A stretch of DNA of 64,000 nucleotides from JANMOK01 sp031415055. GTDB lineage: Bacteria > Pseudomonadota > Alphaproteobacteria > Rhodobacterales > Rhodobacteraceae. Location of the stretch: assembly GCA_031415055.1 (NCBI GenBank), contig JANOQZ010000016.1, positions 1 to 64,000 on the forward strand, in the 5' to 3' direction. Shown here in pieces: positions 33,960 to 42,256 of the stretch (position 1 is its first letter; each line of letters starts with the position of its first letter). The notes under the pieces were generated by a model that was not told the origin of the DNA, did not search any database, and saw nothing but the letters and a program-made list of their open reading frames with translations. A program made the position numbers and the translations under genes.

Positions 33960-35672
33960 TCACTCCTCACCAAATGGATCAATCGGATCCCAGTCATCAC
34001 CAATTTCATCCGCCAGCGGCACGGTCAGCTCTTCCGGAATGCGAACATCTTTAATCTCGGCCCCCGGAAACGCCGCCAGCGCGGCCTGCACCATCGGATG
34101 CGCCAATGCCAAACCGTGCAAATCTGAGCGCCGGGTGTCCGAAGCTTCGCGCAAGGTCGCGCCGCCACCGGCGAACACCACCGACACGCCCCAACGTCGC
34201 CCCGTCCACTCCTGCAACCGGCTGCCCAGTCGCGCGGCAAGGTCCGCTGGTGCTGCGTCGGACGGTTCAAACTCGATGCGACCGGGCGCATAGGACACCA
34301 GTTTCACTCCGGTTTCCACGTCCATCAGCAACCGCGCATCGCGCCTGACCCGTATCAAAGCCACCACATCTTCAAACCGCGCATAACGGGCCAAGGCATC
34401 GGCGACAGGTGCTGCAACCGCAACGGCCCCACCGTTCACCACCATCGCCCGTGGTCCCGCGCCCGGCGTGTTGCGCAGCGACGTCCCATTCCCCGGCGAT
34501 GGCACCGGCATATCCTGCAACCGCCTTACCAAGTCTTCCGGACTGGGCAATTCCGCCACATGCGTCAGCCGAATCACTGCCATTTCGGCGGCCATCATCG
34601 CATTGGGCGCAACTGAAACTTCCTCCAACGCTTTCAAAAGCATCTGCCACATCCGCGTCAACGCCCGCATCGGCAATGCCGCCGCCATATCCAAACCACG
34701 CGACCGCTCATCCGGTGTCACCGTCGGGTCCTCGGCGGCTTGCGGCGATATCTTCACCACCGAAACCCAATGCGTCACTTCGGCCATATCGCGCAAAATC
34801 GCCAGCGGGTCGCCACCATCGGCATATTGCGCCGACAACTCGCTCAGCGCCGCCGCCACCTCACCCTTCATCACCAGATCAAACAAATCGAGCACTCGCC
34901 CCCGATCCGCCAACCCCAGCATGGCGCGAACTTGCTCGGCCGACGTCACCCCCGCCCCATGCGCAATCGCCTGATCCAGCAGCGACAAGGCATCCCGCGC
35001 CGACCCTTCCGACGCCCGCACGATCAGCGCCAGCGCATCCTCGGCCACCGAAACACCCTCTTTCGCCGCAATCCCGCGCAGAAACCCAAACATCGCCTCC
35101 GGCTCGATCCGCCGCAAATCGAACCTCTGGCAGCGCGACAGAACCGTCACCGGAATCTTGCGGATCTCGGTCGTCGCAAATATGAACTTCACATGCTGTG
35201 GCGGCTCTTCCAAAGTTTTCAGCAAGGCATTGAACGCATTGGTCGACAGCATATGCACTTCGTCGATGATATAGATTTTATAGCGCGCCGAAGCCGCCCG
35301 ATAATTGACCGAGTCGATGATCTCTCGAATATCGCCAACCCCAGTCCGCGATGCCGCGTCCATTTCCATCACATCGACGTGCCGCCCCTCGGCAATCGAC
35401 TTGCACGCCTCGCAAACCCCACAAGGTTCAATCGTCGGCCCGCCTTTGCCATCCGGCCCGACGCAATTCATCCCCTTGGCAATGATCCGCGCCGTCGTGG
35501 TTTTCCCCACCCCGCGCACGCCGGTCAAAACGAACGCATGCGCAATCCGGTCGGCCGCAAAGGCATTGCGCAAGGTGCGCACCATCGCGTCTTGCCCCAC
35601 CAGATCGGCAAACGTCGCCGGTCGGTATTTCCGGGCGAGCACCTGATAGGCGGGGACGGGTTGATCGGGCAC
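33960..35672 (-). CDS. dnaX: DNA polymerase III subunit tau (gamma/tau)
   Basis: 570 residues. AAA+ clamp-loader motor: Walker A GVRGVGKTTTARI (near residue 50), zinc ligands around CVGPDGK...CGVCEAC, Walker B IYIIDEVHML, sensor 1 FIFATTEIRKIPVTVLSRCQ. Domain III follows to about 370, then a C-terminal tau-type extension with a domain V-like end (EWTGRRWGVSVVFAGGGATL). I saw no slippery-heptamer frameshift site but did not scan exhaustively. It is divergently transcribed from the rhomboid gene. Confidence 0.96.
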   Translation of the reverse strand: MPDQPVPAYQVLARKYRPATFADLVGQDAMVRTLRNAFAADRIAHAFVLTGVRGVGKTTTARIIAKGMNCVGPDGKGGPTIEPCGVCEACKSIAEGRHVDVMEMDAASRTGVGDIREIIDSVNYRAASARYKIYIIDEVHMLSTNAFNALLKTLEEPPQHVKFIFATTEIRKIPVTVLSRCQRFDLRRIEPEAMFGFLRGIAAKEGVSVAEDALALIVRASEGSARDALSLLDQAIAHGAGVTSAEQVRAMLGLADRGRVLDLFDLVMKGEVAAALSELSAQYADGGDPLAILRDMAEVTHWVSVVKISPQAAEDPTVTPDERSRGLDMAAALPMRALTRMWQMLLKALEEVSVAPNAMMAAEMAVIRLTHVAELPSPEDLVRRLQDMPVPSPGNGTSLRNTPGAGPRAMVVNGGAVAVAAPVADALARYARFEDVVALIRVRRDARLLMDVETGVKLVSYAPGRIEFEPSDAAPADLAARLGSRLQEWTGRRWGVSVVFAGGGATLREASDTRRSDLHGLALAHPMVQAALAAFPGAEIKDVRIPEELTVPLADEIGDDWDPIDPFGEE

Positions 35673-35761
35673 TTTTTGGTCATTCCCTGGCTGGAAGGCG
35701 TCACCCTAATCTGCAAGGATTGGGGCGGCAAGGCGTTCCCAGCCGACCAGCGAAAGTTCCC

Positions 35762-36694
35762 GTGACTCAAGTTCTCAAATCGCCGCGTTCCTTTAATCGC
35801 GAGAACCTGCTTCGCGCCGGTTTTGGCGAGGCCGAGAATTTGCGGCAACTGCGCCCACCCTTCCTTCACGACGCCGCCAGACACCTACTGATCCTAATGC
35901 TGGTCATCGAAGCCGACATATTCTTGCTCTGGCACCTGCACCAAGGCTTGCAGCCCAATGCCCCTGCGTTCGGCTTGTTCGGTGTCAACCAATATCGCAA
36001 CCAGCTCATCGGCCAATTTGGCCTATCGCCTCTCTCCATTCTTGGCGGCATCGACCCGGCGGCTTTTGCCAAATATCCCGGCTTGGTTATGTGCTTAGTC
36101 ATGGAAAACCCGTCACCGCTGTGCCGTCTGCTGATCCCGTACACGCACCCCTTCGCGCCATGGCGGGCTTATGATTTTGTTACATATATTTTCCTTCATG
36201 GTGGCCTGATCCATGTCGCGCTCAACTTGCTCGCCTTCATCGCCGTTGCGCCAACAATGCTGCGGCGGATGGGTTATGCCCGCTTCCTAGCGTTCTTCCT
36301 GCTCGGCGGCATCGCCGGTGGCTTGGCCCAAATTGGCATCACGTTGTGGGTCGATAATTTACCCTGGGCTTTGGGCATGACGGCAATCCCTGCCCAACCG
36401 CGCGCCGCCCCTTTGGTTGGCGCAAGCGGTGCCATCATGGCACTGTGGTTGGGTTGTTTGCGCATGCAATGGGACCGGTTGCGCCGGATGAAACCCACCA
36501 ACCGCCCCATTGCACCCACGCGTTATCTGCGACGGGTTTTCCTTTATGTGATCCTGCTCAACATCATCTTCATCGTCATCAACTCGGTGATTTCTGGTGA
36601 GGCACATTTGGGTGGTGCGGCGTTTGGATTCGTGGCGGGTCCGTCGTTTTACCGTTCCGCCCAACAGATGCGGCGTCAGTATCTGCGTCGTTGA
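35762..36694 (+). CDS. Rhomboid-family intramembrane serine protease
   Basis: 310 residues from a GTG at 35762 with GAAAG before it; a TTG at 35720 is an alternative. About six membrane helices. The rhomboid signature is complete: HGGLIHVALNLLAF (the HxxxN of helix 2), GASGAIMALW with the catalytic serine, and GEAHLGGAAFGF with the catalytic histidine. It cleaves other membrane proteins within the bilayer; the substrate is unknown. There is a sizeable loop between the first and second helices (residues about 70-130). Divergent from dnaX. Confidence 0.9.
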   Translation: MTQVLKSPRSFNRENLLRAGFGEAENLRQLRPPFLHDAARHLLILMLVIEADIFLLWHLHQGLQPNAPAFGLFGVNQYRNQLIGQFGLSPLSILGGIDPAAFAKYPGLVMCLVMENPSPLCRLLIPYTHPFAPWRAYDFVTYIFLHGGLIHVALNLLAFIAVAPTMLRRMGYARFLAFFLLGGIAGGLAQIGITLWVDNLPWALGMTAIPAQPRAAPLVGASGAIMALWLGCLRMQWDRLRRMKPTNRPIAPTRYLRRVFLYVILLNIIFIVINSVISGEAHLGGAAFGFVAGPSFYRSAQQMRRQYLRR

Positions 36695-36724
36695 AGCGTT
36701 CGGCCCCGCTGTCCAAGTGTGACT

Positions 36725-37291
36725 TTACTGCTTCTCGACTACGATCTCCACCCGGCGGTTCTTTTGCCGTCCTTCCGGGTCGTCCGCACCGTCCGCCGTT
36801 TCGTTGGCGGCAGCGGGTTGGCTTTCGCCAAAACCAGTAATCGCGATATTGGTCCCGCTCAGCCCTTCGGCGGCCAACAACCAATCCCGCACCGATTCGG
36901 CACGCATCTCGGACAAGGCCTGATTGTATTCGGCTGATCCCTTGGCATCGGTATGGCCTTCAACCCGAACGCTTGCCCCAACATGGGCGCGGATGATTTT
37001 CGCCACGTTGCCCAGCGCGGCCTCGGCTTCCACGCGCAAGGCAGCGCTGTCAAAATCAAACAGCACATCGGCGGCAAGCTCGATGCGGATCTCGGTCTCG
37101 CTTTCCTTCACTTCAAGATCGCTGACCGATTCCGCAAGGTCCTCAACCCCGCCACCCATATCTTCGACTTGGAAAACCAGATCACGGCTGGAAAAAATCA
37201 AATCGGAAACTTTTCCGGAAATATCCACCTGCGAAAACGCCGGGCCGGATACCACCATAACCAAAGCGACCCAATGTGCCCCAAAGCGCAT
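36725..37291 (-). CDS. OmpA-family periplasmic protein
   Basis: 188 residues. A signal peptide (MRFGAHWVALVMVVSGPAFS) is followed by a short hydrophilic region and a full OmpA C-terminal peptidoglycan-binding domain: VLFDFDSAALRVEAEAAL, VRVEGHTDAKGSAEYNQALS, RAESVRDWLLAAEGL, GFGESQPAAANETADG, GRQKNRRVEIVVEK. There is no outer-membrane beta-barrel and no lipobox, so it is probably a soluble periplasmic protein that binds the wall. It follows the secreted protein 37301-37744 by 9 bases and is likely co-transcribed. Confidence 0.9.
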   Translation of the reverse strand: MRFGAHWVALVMVVSGPAFSQVDISGKVSDLIFSSRDLVFQVEDMGGGVEDLAESVSDLEVKESETEIRIELAADVLFDFDSAALRVEAEAALGNVAKIIRAHVGASVRVEGHTDAKGSAEYNQALSEMRAESVRDWLLAAEGLSGTNIAITGFGESQPAAANETADGADDPEGRQKNRRVEIVVEKQ

Positions 37292-37300
37292 CGCCGCCCC

Positions 37301-37744
37301 CTATTGCGAAATCGGCGCGTCGGTCGGAATGAAATGCGGCATGACAACGCTGACTTCTGTCACTTCAATCGGCGGTGCCGGGAACCGGGCCCAAAGGTTC
37401 AATGCCTTCCCGTTTTCGACCTTGTCCAAGGCGGTGCTGCACAGGCATTTCCCGTCGGAATCGGTTATGACTAGGTATTTCTTCTTGCCCGCAGCATCGA
37501 TCAGATGCAGCGCACTAACTTCGTAGCTGCCCATCAAACTATAAAATCCAAAGTCTTCGCCTGTGTCGTTAAGCAGGCGGAACTTCATCGTCAAAGTGTC
37601 GCCGCTGGTCCGCGACAACTCGGTTATCTCGATTCGAACCCCCGAGGCCTCGCCGTCAAGCGTCGCAATCACCTCCTGCGCCAAGGCACCGGTTCCCGAT
37701 GCGAACAAACAGGCGGCTGCGAACAGTTTGGTCACGCGATTCAT
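37301..37744 (-). CDS. Secreted protein of unknown function (147 aa)
   Basis: Start at the ATG 37744, where GGAGGTGA is ideally placed; the open frame upstream is not used. A signal peptide is clear (VTKLFAAACLFASGTGALAQ). The mature part is a beta-rich domain of about 125 residues (EASGVRIEITELSRTSGDTL, MKFRLLNDTGEDFGFYSLMG) with two close cysteines (GKCLCS). I do not recognise the family. It lies directly upstream of the OmpA-domain gene, suggesting a shared periplasmic task. Confidence 0.82.
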   Translation of the reverse strand: MNRVTKLFAAACLFASGTGALAQEVIATLDGEASGVRIEITELSRTSGDTLTMKFRLLNDTGEDFGFYSLMGSYEVSALHLIDAAGKKKYLVITDSDGKCLCSTALDKVENGKALNLWARFPAPPIEVTEVSVVMPHFIPTDAPISQ

Positions 37745-37920
37745 AGTTTCACCTCCGGGTTTGCTGGCTTTTGGGACGGAATCATTTGGTTTGGCGCAAA
37801 TTGACAAATTTCGGGCCAGTTCGACCGGCCGTTGCAGCGACCGTGCTGCCAACTGCTTGCCGTGCCATCAGCGTGAACAAGCAATGCACCAATGCCAACG
37901 CGAATTGCCCCCAATCTGGG

Positions 37921-38145
37921 TCAGAGGGTATCAAACGGCGGCTCGTTCAGCAAGTTTTTTGCTGCCCGCTTCCGCCCAGCTAAATTCGCAAACCTCGCCC
38001 AGTGGTTGGGCAAAGTGTCGGCAACCCACCGCCCCACCATTTTCAACCCCTCCCAGATCCTAATTCCCGCAAACGGCGGCACCACGCGCGGCATGCCGTT
38101 CCCTTTTGTCACGGGGTCGGCCAACCACCCCGTCATTTCCCCCAT
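37921..38145 (-). CDS. Small basic protein of unknown function (74 aa)
   Basis: MTGWLADPVTKGNGMPRVVP onwards, ending in a basic helix (LAGRKRAAKNLLNEPP). Its start overlaps the last 13 bases of rsgA, which supports a real, co-translated gene. The 175 bases between its stop and the secreted gene 37744 hold nothing clear. Function unknown. Confidence 0.6.
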   Translation of the reverse strand: MGEMTGWLADPVTKGNGMPRVVPPFAGIRIWEGLKMVGRWVADTLPNHWARFANLAGRKRAAKNLLNEPPFDTL

Positions 38146-39167
38146 TTGCCCACCGCCTTATACGACCCTGCTTTCCTTGCCATCTTGCCGAACGCCTTGT
38201 TGCGGGCATGCGATTGCGCCAAAGTCTCGGTATGAAACCGGTCCTCGCGTGCCAATTTCCGCCAGCTATCCAGCCGCCGCTCCTCCAGTGAACCTGCAGA
38301 AATCGCCGCCTGCACTGCACACCCCGGCTCGCTCACATGCTCGCAATTGCGGAAACGGCAGGTCAAAGCCAGCTCCAGAATATCGCCAAAAACTGCGTCT
38401 ATCCCCTCGCTCACCTCCGCCAATTTCAACTCGCGCATCCCCGGAGTGTCGATCAGCCAACCGCCGCCCAGCAAGCGGTGCATCGACCTGGCCGTCGTCG
38501 TGTGCCGCCCACGCGCGTCATCTTCGCGTATGCCCTGCACTTCTTGGGAAATACCACACAGCAGGTTGGCCAAGGTCGATTTACCCACCCCCGACGTACC
38601 CGCCAACACGCTCGTCTCACCCCGACCGCACCATGGCGACAACCGCTCAAACGCACTCGCCGAATGCGCGTCTAGCGCCTCGATCACCAGCGAAGGGTCC
38701 AATGTCCGCGCCTGATCGACAAACTCAAGCGGATCGACACACATATCCGCCTTGGTCAGCACCATCACCGGCACCACGCCGCTGTGTCGTGCTAGAACCA
38801 GATACCGCTCCAACCGCGCGATGTTGAAATCGGCGTTGCAGCTTGAAACGATGAACATCGTCGTCACATTGGCAGCAATCAACTGCACCGCTTGGGCTGT
38901 TCCAGCGGCCTTTCGGCTGATCGAACTTTGCCGTTCCAGCAACCGTGGCAACCCCTCGCCCAACAGCAACCAGTCACCAACCACAAGCGGTTCCAGCTTG
39001 TCGGTTGAAATCTGGGAAACGCCGACAGCCCCAATTACTGTTGCCACCCCTCGCTGCACTTCGCTCACGCGCACAGCTTGGGCCACGCCAATTTCGCCCA
39101 GCTCTAGCTGGGCTTCAAAGAAATGACTCCAGCCCAGATCGGGCAAAGTCAAGCTTGTCGAATTCAT
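38133..39167 (-). CDS. rsgA: Ribosome small-subunit-dependent GTPase A
   Basis: 344 residues. An N-terminal OB-fold, then a circularly permuted GTPase: G4 LTKADMC comes before G1 GTSGVGKSTLANLL and G3 IDTPGM. The C-terminal zinc knuckle is CRFRNCEHVSEPGC. It helps mature the 30S subunit and leaves on GTP hydrolysis. The basic C-terminal tail (NKAFGKMARKAGSYKAVGKW) would contact rRNA. Monocistronic or paired with the 74-residue gene overlapping its end. Confidence 0.93.
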   Translation of the reverse strand: MNSTSLTLPDLGWSHFFEAQLELGEIGVAQAVRVSEVQRGVATVIGAVGVSQISTDKLEPLVVGDWLLLGEGLPRLLERQSSISRKAAGTAQAVQLIAANVTTMFIVSSCNADFNIARLERYLVLARHSGVVPVMVLTKADMCVDPLEFVDQARTLDPSLVIEALDAHSASAFERLSPWCGRGETSVLAGTSGVGKSTLANLLCGISQEVQGIREDDARGRHTTTARSMHRLLGGGWLIDTPGMRELKLAEVSEGIDAVFGDILELALTCRFRNCEHVSEPGCAVQAAISAGSLEERRLDSWRKLAREDRFHTETLAQSHARNKAFGKMARKAGSYKAVGKWGK

Positions 39168-39350
39168 ATGAATACGCCTTCAAAATCCCACATCAGGGAC
39201 AATAATTCACCCAAAGCACGGCCTTCGCACGCACATTGGTTTTGATCAGGCGCTCAGGGAAAACGCAGCGACTAAGCTGCAGAAACACGCTCCGCCTGTT
39301 GGAAATATGATACAATCATGAACATCTCCTCGAGGCAAAGGTTTCAAAGC

Positions 39351-39441
39351 GAGAGGCTACAACGACCCAAACGGAACTTGTTGCGGCTGCTTCCTTCCGG
39401 ACCTGACCGGGTTCGCAAGGCGTTCACCCGCGCAACCTCTC
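39351..39441 (-). ncRNA. ffs: Signal recognition particle RNA (4.5S, small bacterial type)
   Basis: On the minus strand the universal SRP core GTCAGGTCCGGAAGGAAGCA is intact, and the outer ends GAGAGG and CCTCTC close the helix. The length of about 91 bases suits the short bacterial form. It binds Ffh and targets nascent membrane proteins. A good sigma-70-type promoter lies just upstream. Confidence 0.95.
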
Positions 39442-39448
39442 GGGCGTG

Positions 39449-39477
39449 CATATAACTTGGCCGCATCGATTCCTCAA
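39449..39477 (-). promoter_or_regulatory. Promoter of SRP RNA
   Basis: Minus-strand -35 TTGAGG (39472-39477) and -10 TATATG (39449-39454) with a 17-base spacer. Transcription would begin about 7 bases downstream, at the first base of the RNA, which fits a strong constitutive stable-RNA promoter. Confidence 0.7.
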
Positions 39478-39754
39478 GTGGCTGCCTAACTGCTGGTCGT
39501 TTTGATTTTTTCATCGGCGCTATCTTCGCGCCTGCAACATTCTGCAAAATCGCGTTTCAAAACGCTCGCAAAACCCCAAAAACCGCCCTCGGACCCCCCT
39601 TTTACCCCACTTTACCCCCTATGGATTCTCGCGAAATCCTTGTGTTGCAGCGCACAAATCGGACTCATTTTTGTGCCAAACGGTGATCCACAAGCTCCAA
39701 CGTTTGCCACATTCCGCGCAGCCGAAAACTGGGTGAATCGGGTGATTATATTGG

Positions 39755-39769
39755 TTAATTTCAAGTTAA
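39755..39769. promoter_or_regulatory. CtrA-like site TTAA-N7-TTAA
   Basis: TTAA TTTCAAG TTAA matches the full CtrA consensus of alphaproteobacteria. It is in AT-rich sequence 18 bases from the palindromic element, so chance is possible. No gene start is close by, which weakens a promoter role. Confidence 0.35.
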
Positions 39770-39786
39770 TTTGAAAAATTAAAACA

Positions 39787-39840
39787 AGCAATATCAATAT
39801 TTTACATGATCTGGCACGCGTGCCAGAAATTGGTTTTCCC
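39787..39840. repeat. Dispersed palindrome-centred element, copy 2
   Basis: Centred on TCTGGCACGCGTGCCAGA, a perfect 18-base palindrome, with TCAATATTTTACATGA on one side and AAATTGGTTTTCCC on the other. It aligns with 32952-33005 in the same orientation. It lies 83 bases beyond the moaB stop. Confidence 0.65.
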
Positions 39841-39923
39841 TCCATTTCGCGTGCCGCTGGGAAAACTGACGGCACATCAAAACGGCAGTCAAGGCAAGGC
39901 TGCTTTCAACCCAAACCGAACCC

Positions 39924-40454
39924 TCAAGTCCGCCGCGTATGTTCATCCAACCTCGGCATGATCTCGACGAAATTGCATGGCTTGTGGCGGTAGTCGAACT
40001 GGTCCTTCAAAATCAAATCCCAGCCATCTCGGCACGCCCCCGGACTGCCGGGCAGGGCGAAAAGATAGGTGCCGTTGGCCACGCCCCCGCAAGCGCGCGA
40101 TTGCACCGCCGAGGTGCCGATCTTGGCCATCGACAAGGCGGTGAACATCGGGCCGAAGGCGTCGATTTCCTTCTCATAAACGTCCCTATGCGCCTCAACC
40201 GTCACGTCGCGCCCAGTCAGCCCGGTGCCGCCGGTGGAAATGATGGCGTCAATCGAAGGATCGGCACACCATTCACGCAGACGTGCCGAAATATGCGCCC
40301 TTTCGTCGGGCAATATCGCACGTGCTGCCAGAATATGTCCCGCGCCGGTCAACCGTTCGACCAGCGTGTCGCCCGATTTGTCGTCGGCCAAGGTGCGCGT
40401 ATCGGATACGGTGAGGACAGCAATCCGAACCGGAATGAAGCTGCGTTCAACCAT
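39924..40454 (-). CDS. moaB: Molybdenum cofactor biosynthesis protein B
   Basis: 176 residues of the MogA/MoaB fold: RIAVLTVSDTRTLADDKSGD, IISTGGTGLTGRDVTVEA and ALPGSPGACRDGWDLILKDQ. It adenylylates molybdopterin before molybdate insertion. Supports NasA here. The start overlaps the stop of the uracil-DNA glycosylase gene by 8 bases. Confidence 0.94.
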   Translation of the reverse strand: MVERSFIPVRIAVLTVSDTRTLADDKSGDTLVERLTGAGHILAARAILPDERAHISARLREWCADPSIDAIISTGGTGLTGRDVTVEAHRDVYEKEIDAFGPMFTALSMAKIGTSAVQSRACGGVANGTYLFALPGSPGACRDGWDLILKDQFDYRHKPCNFVEIMPRLDEHTRRT

Positions 40455-41205
40455 CGAGTTTCACCCGTAACGCCAAGAAATCGGCCCAAGCGGCTTTCTT
40501 TTGCGCCGGATTGCGCAACAATGCCGCGGGATGGAAGGACGGCAAAGCAGGAATACCCGCCACTTCATGCCATTCGCCACGCAATCGGGTAATACCAGTC
40601 TCCGTTTGCAGCAAGGTCTTGGCCGCCGTGTTGCCCAGCAGCAGCAAGAATTCAGGCGCGATCAGTTCGATATGGCGCAGTAGGAACGGCTTCATCAGCA
40701 TGATTTCGTCGGTTGACGGGTCGCGGTTCTGTGGTGGCCGCCACGGCAGGACGTTGGTGATATAGACCGCATCTTGCCGCAAACTGGCGTTGCGCGACAG
40801 GCCGATGGCGGCCAGCATTGTGTCAAGCAACTGGCCGGAACGACCGACGAAGGGCTTGCCCTCGATATCCTCGTCGCGCCCCGGTGCCTCGCCGATGACC
40901 ATGACGCGGGTTTGCCGGTTGCCATCGGCAAAGACGGTGTTCTTCGCCCCAAGTTTCAAGGCGCAGCCGTCAAACGCCGCCATGGCGGCGTTGAGTTGGT
41001 CGAGCGTGGTGCAGGCGGCGGCGAGGGTCGTGGTGTCGAACGTGTCGGACTGGATTTCGGCAGCTTGCTGGATGAAGGCGGGTGCTGCGGGTTTGGGCAG
41101 GTCATAGCGGTTGACGGGCATATCGCCAATCGCCTCGTCCGCGCCAAGGTCAATTTGCCAACTCAGGGCGGCTAGGGCAGCGGTTGGGTCGAGGTTTTGC
41201 AACAT
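40447..41205 (-). CDS. Uracil-DNA glycosylase
   Basis: 252 residues from the ATG at 41205 (MLQNLDPTAALAALSWQ). Family 4/5-type motifs: VMVIGEAPGRDEDIEGKPFV (motif A), VYITNVLPWRPPQNRDP, LLLLGNTAAKTLL, and LPSFHPAALLRNPAQK (motif B with the histidine). It removes uracil from DNA. The four-cysteine iron-sulfur set of family 4 is not obvious: only CTTLDQ and GCALK cysteines are seen in the N-terminal part. Transcribed with moaB, a common pairing in this group. Confidence 0.9.
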   Translation of the reverse strand: MLQNLDPTAALAALSWQIDLGADEAIGDMPVNRYDLPKPAAPAFIQQAAEIQSDTFDTTTLAAACTTLDQLNAAMAAFDGCALKLGAKNTVFADGNRQTRVMVIGEAPGRDEDIEGKPFVGRSGQLLDTMLAAIGLSRNASLRQDAVYITNVLPWRPPQNRDPSTDEIMLMKPFLLRHIELIAPEFLLLLGNTAAKTLLQTETGITRLRGEWHEVAGIPALPSFHPAALLRNPAQKKAAWADFLALRVKLDG

Positions 41206-41305
41206 GCCGGTAACGTAAAGACCGGCGCGATGAGTCGCCACCCTTGGTTTTCCGCAACCACCCTTGCCCCAACCCCCATGCCTGCTATAAGCGCCACGCA
41301 ATTGC

Positions 41306-42256
41306 ATGAGGTCGCTGGTGTTCCAACAACGCCACCTGCTGGGGATCGAGCCGCTGGAAAAGGCGGAGATCGACACCATTCTCGACCTTTCCGAACGCTA
41401 TGCGATTTCCAACGCGCAGGATCACAAACATTTCGACGTGCTGACTGGCAAGACATTGGTCAACATGTTTTTTGAAACTTCGACCCGCACGCAATCAAGT
41501 TTCGAGATTGCCGGCAAGCGTCTGGGGGCCGACGTGATGAACATGTCGATGGCGACCTCGTCGATCAAAAAGGGCGAGACGCTGATCGACACCGCGCTGA
41601 CCATCAACGCCATGCGGCCCGATTTGCTGGTGGTGCGGCACCCAAATGCCGGGGCGGTGAACCTGCTGGCCAGCAAGGTGCATTGCGCGGTGATGAATGC
41701 CGGCGACGGGCGGCACGAACACCCAACGCAGGCTTTGCTCGACGCCTTGACCATCCGTCGGCGCAAAGGGCGGATTTCCGGGCTGACGGTGGCGATTTGC
41801 GGCGATATTGCGCATTCGCGGGTGGCGCGGTCGAACATCTTCCTGCTTGGCAAGATGGAGAACCGCATTCGCCTGATCGGGCCGCCGACTTTGATGCCCT
41901 CGGGGGTGGACCGCTTTGGCGTCGAGGTGTTCGGCGACATGCGCGAGGGTCTGAAAGGCGCCGATGTGGTGATGATGCTGCGGCTGCAGAAAGAGCGGAT
42001 GGACGGGGCGTTCATCCCTTCGGAGCGCGAATATTTCCATAGGTTCGGGCTGGATGAGGAGAAGCTGGGGTTCGCCAGGCCGGACGCGATTGTCATGCAT
42101 CCGGGGCCGATGAACCGCGGGGTAGAGATCGACGGAACTTTGGCCGATGACATCAACCGATCCGTCATTCAGGAACAGGTCGAGATGGGCGTCGCGGTGC
42201 GGATGGCGGTGATGGAACTGCTGATGCGGCACCGGGGGGTGGGGCACAAGGCATGA
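41306..42256 (+). CDS. pyrB: Aspartate carbamoyltransferase, catalytic chain
   Basis: 316 residues. The carbamoyl-phosphate site reads FFETSTRTQSSFE (about residues 53-65), and HPTQALLDALT, the aspartate loop region MLRLQKERM and HPGPMNRGVEI are all present. It makes carbamoyl-aspartate in pyrimidine synthesis. No pyrI is seen. The stop overlaps the start of the dihydroorotase-like gene (ATGA), the arrangement in which the two proteins form a complex in several bacteria. Confidence 0.96.
   Translation: MRSLVFQQRHLLGIEPLEKAEIDTILDLSERYAISNAQDHKHFDVLTGKTLVNMFFETSTRTQSSFEIAGKRLGADVMNMSMATSSIKKGETLIDTALTINAMRPDLLVVRHPNAGAVNLLASKVHCAVMNAGDGRHEHPTQALLDALTIRRRKGRISGLTVAICGDIAHSRVARSNIFLLGKMENRIRLIGPPTLMPSGVDRFGVEVFGDMREGLKGADVVMMLRLQKERMDGAFIPSEREYFHRFGLDEEKLGFARPDAIVMHPGPMNRGVEIDGTLADDINRSVIQEQVEMGVAVRMAVMELLMRHRGVGHKA

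Larger units (their letters stand above)
39478..39923. other. Intergenic region between ffs and moaB
   Basis: About 450 bases without a credible gene. It holds a TTAA-N7-TTAA site (39755-39769), an AT-rich block (39745-39805) and the second copy of the palindrome-centred element (39787-39840). The open frames here have unnatural composition. Confidence 0.6.

Noticed and set aside
39344..39547. 67-residue minus-strand frame over the SRP RNA
   Set aside because: It is the translation of a structural RNA gene with an intact SRP core and its own promoter.
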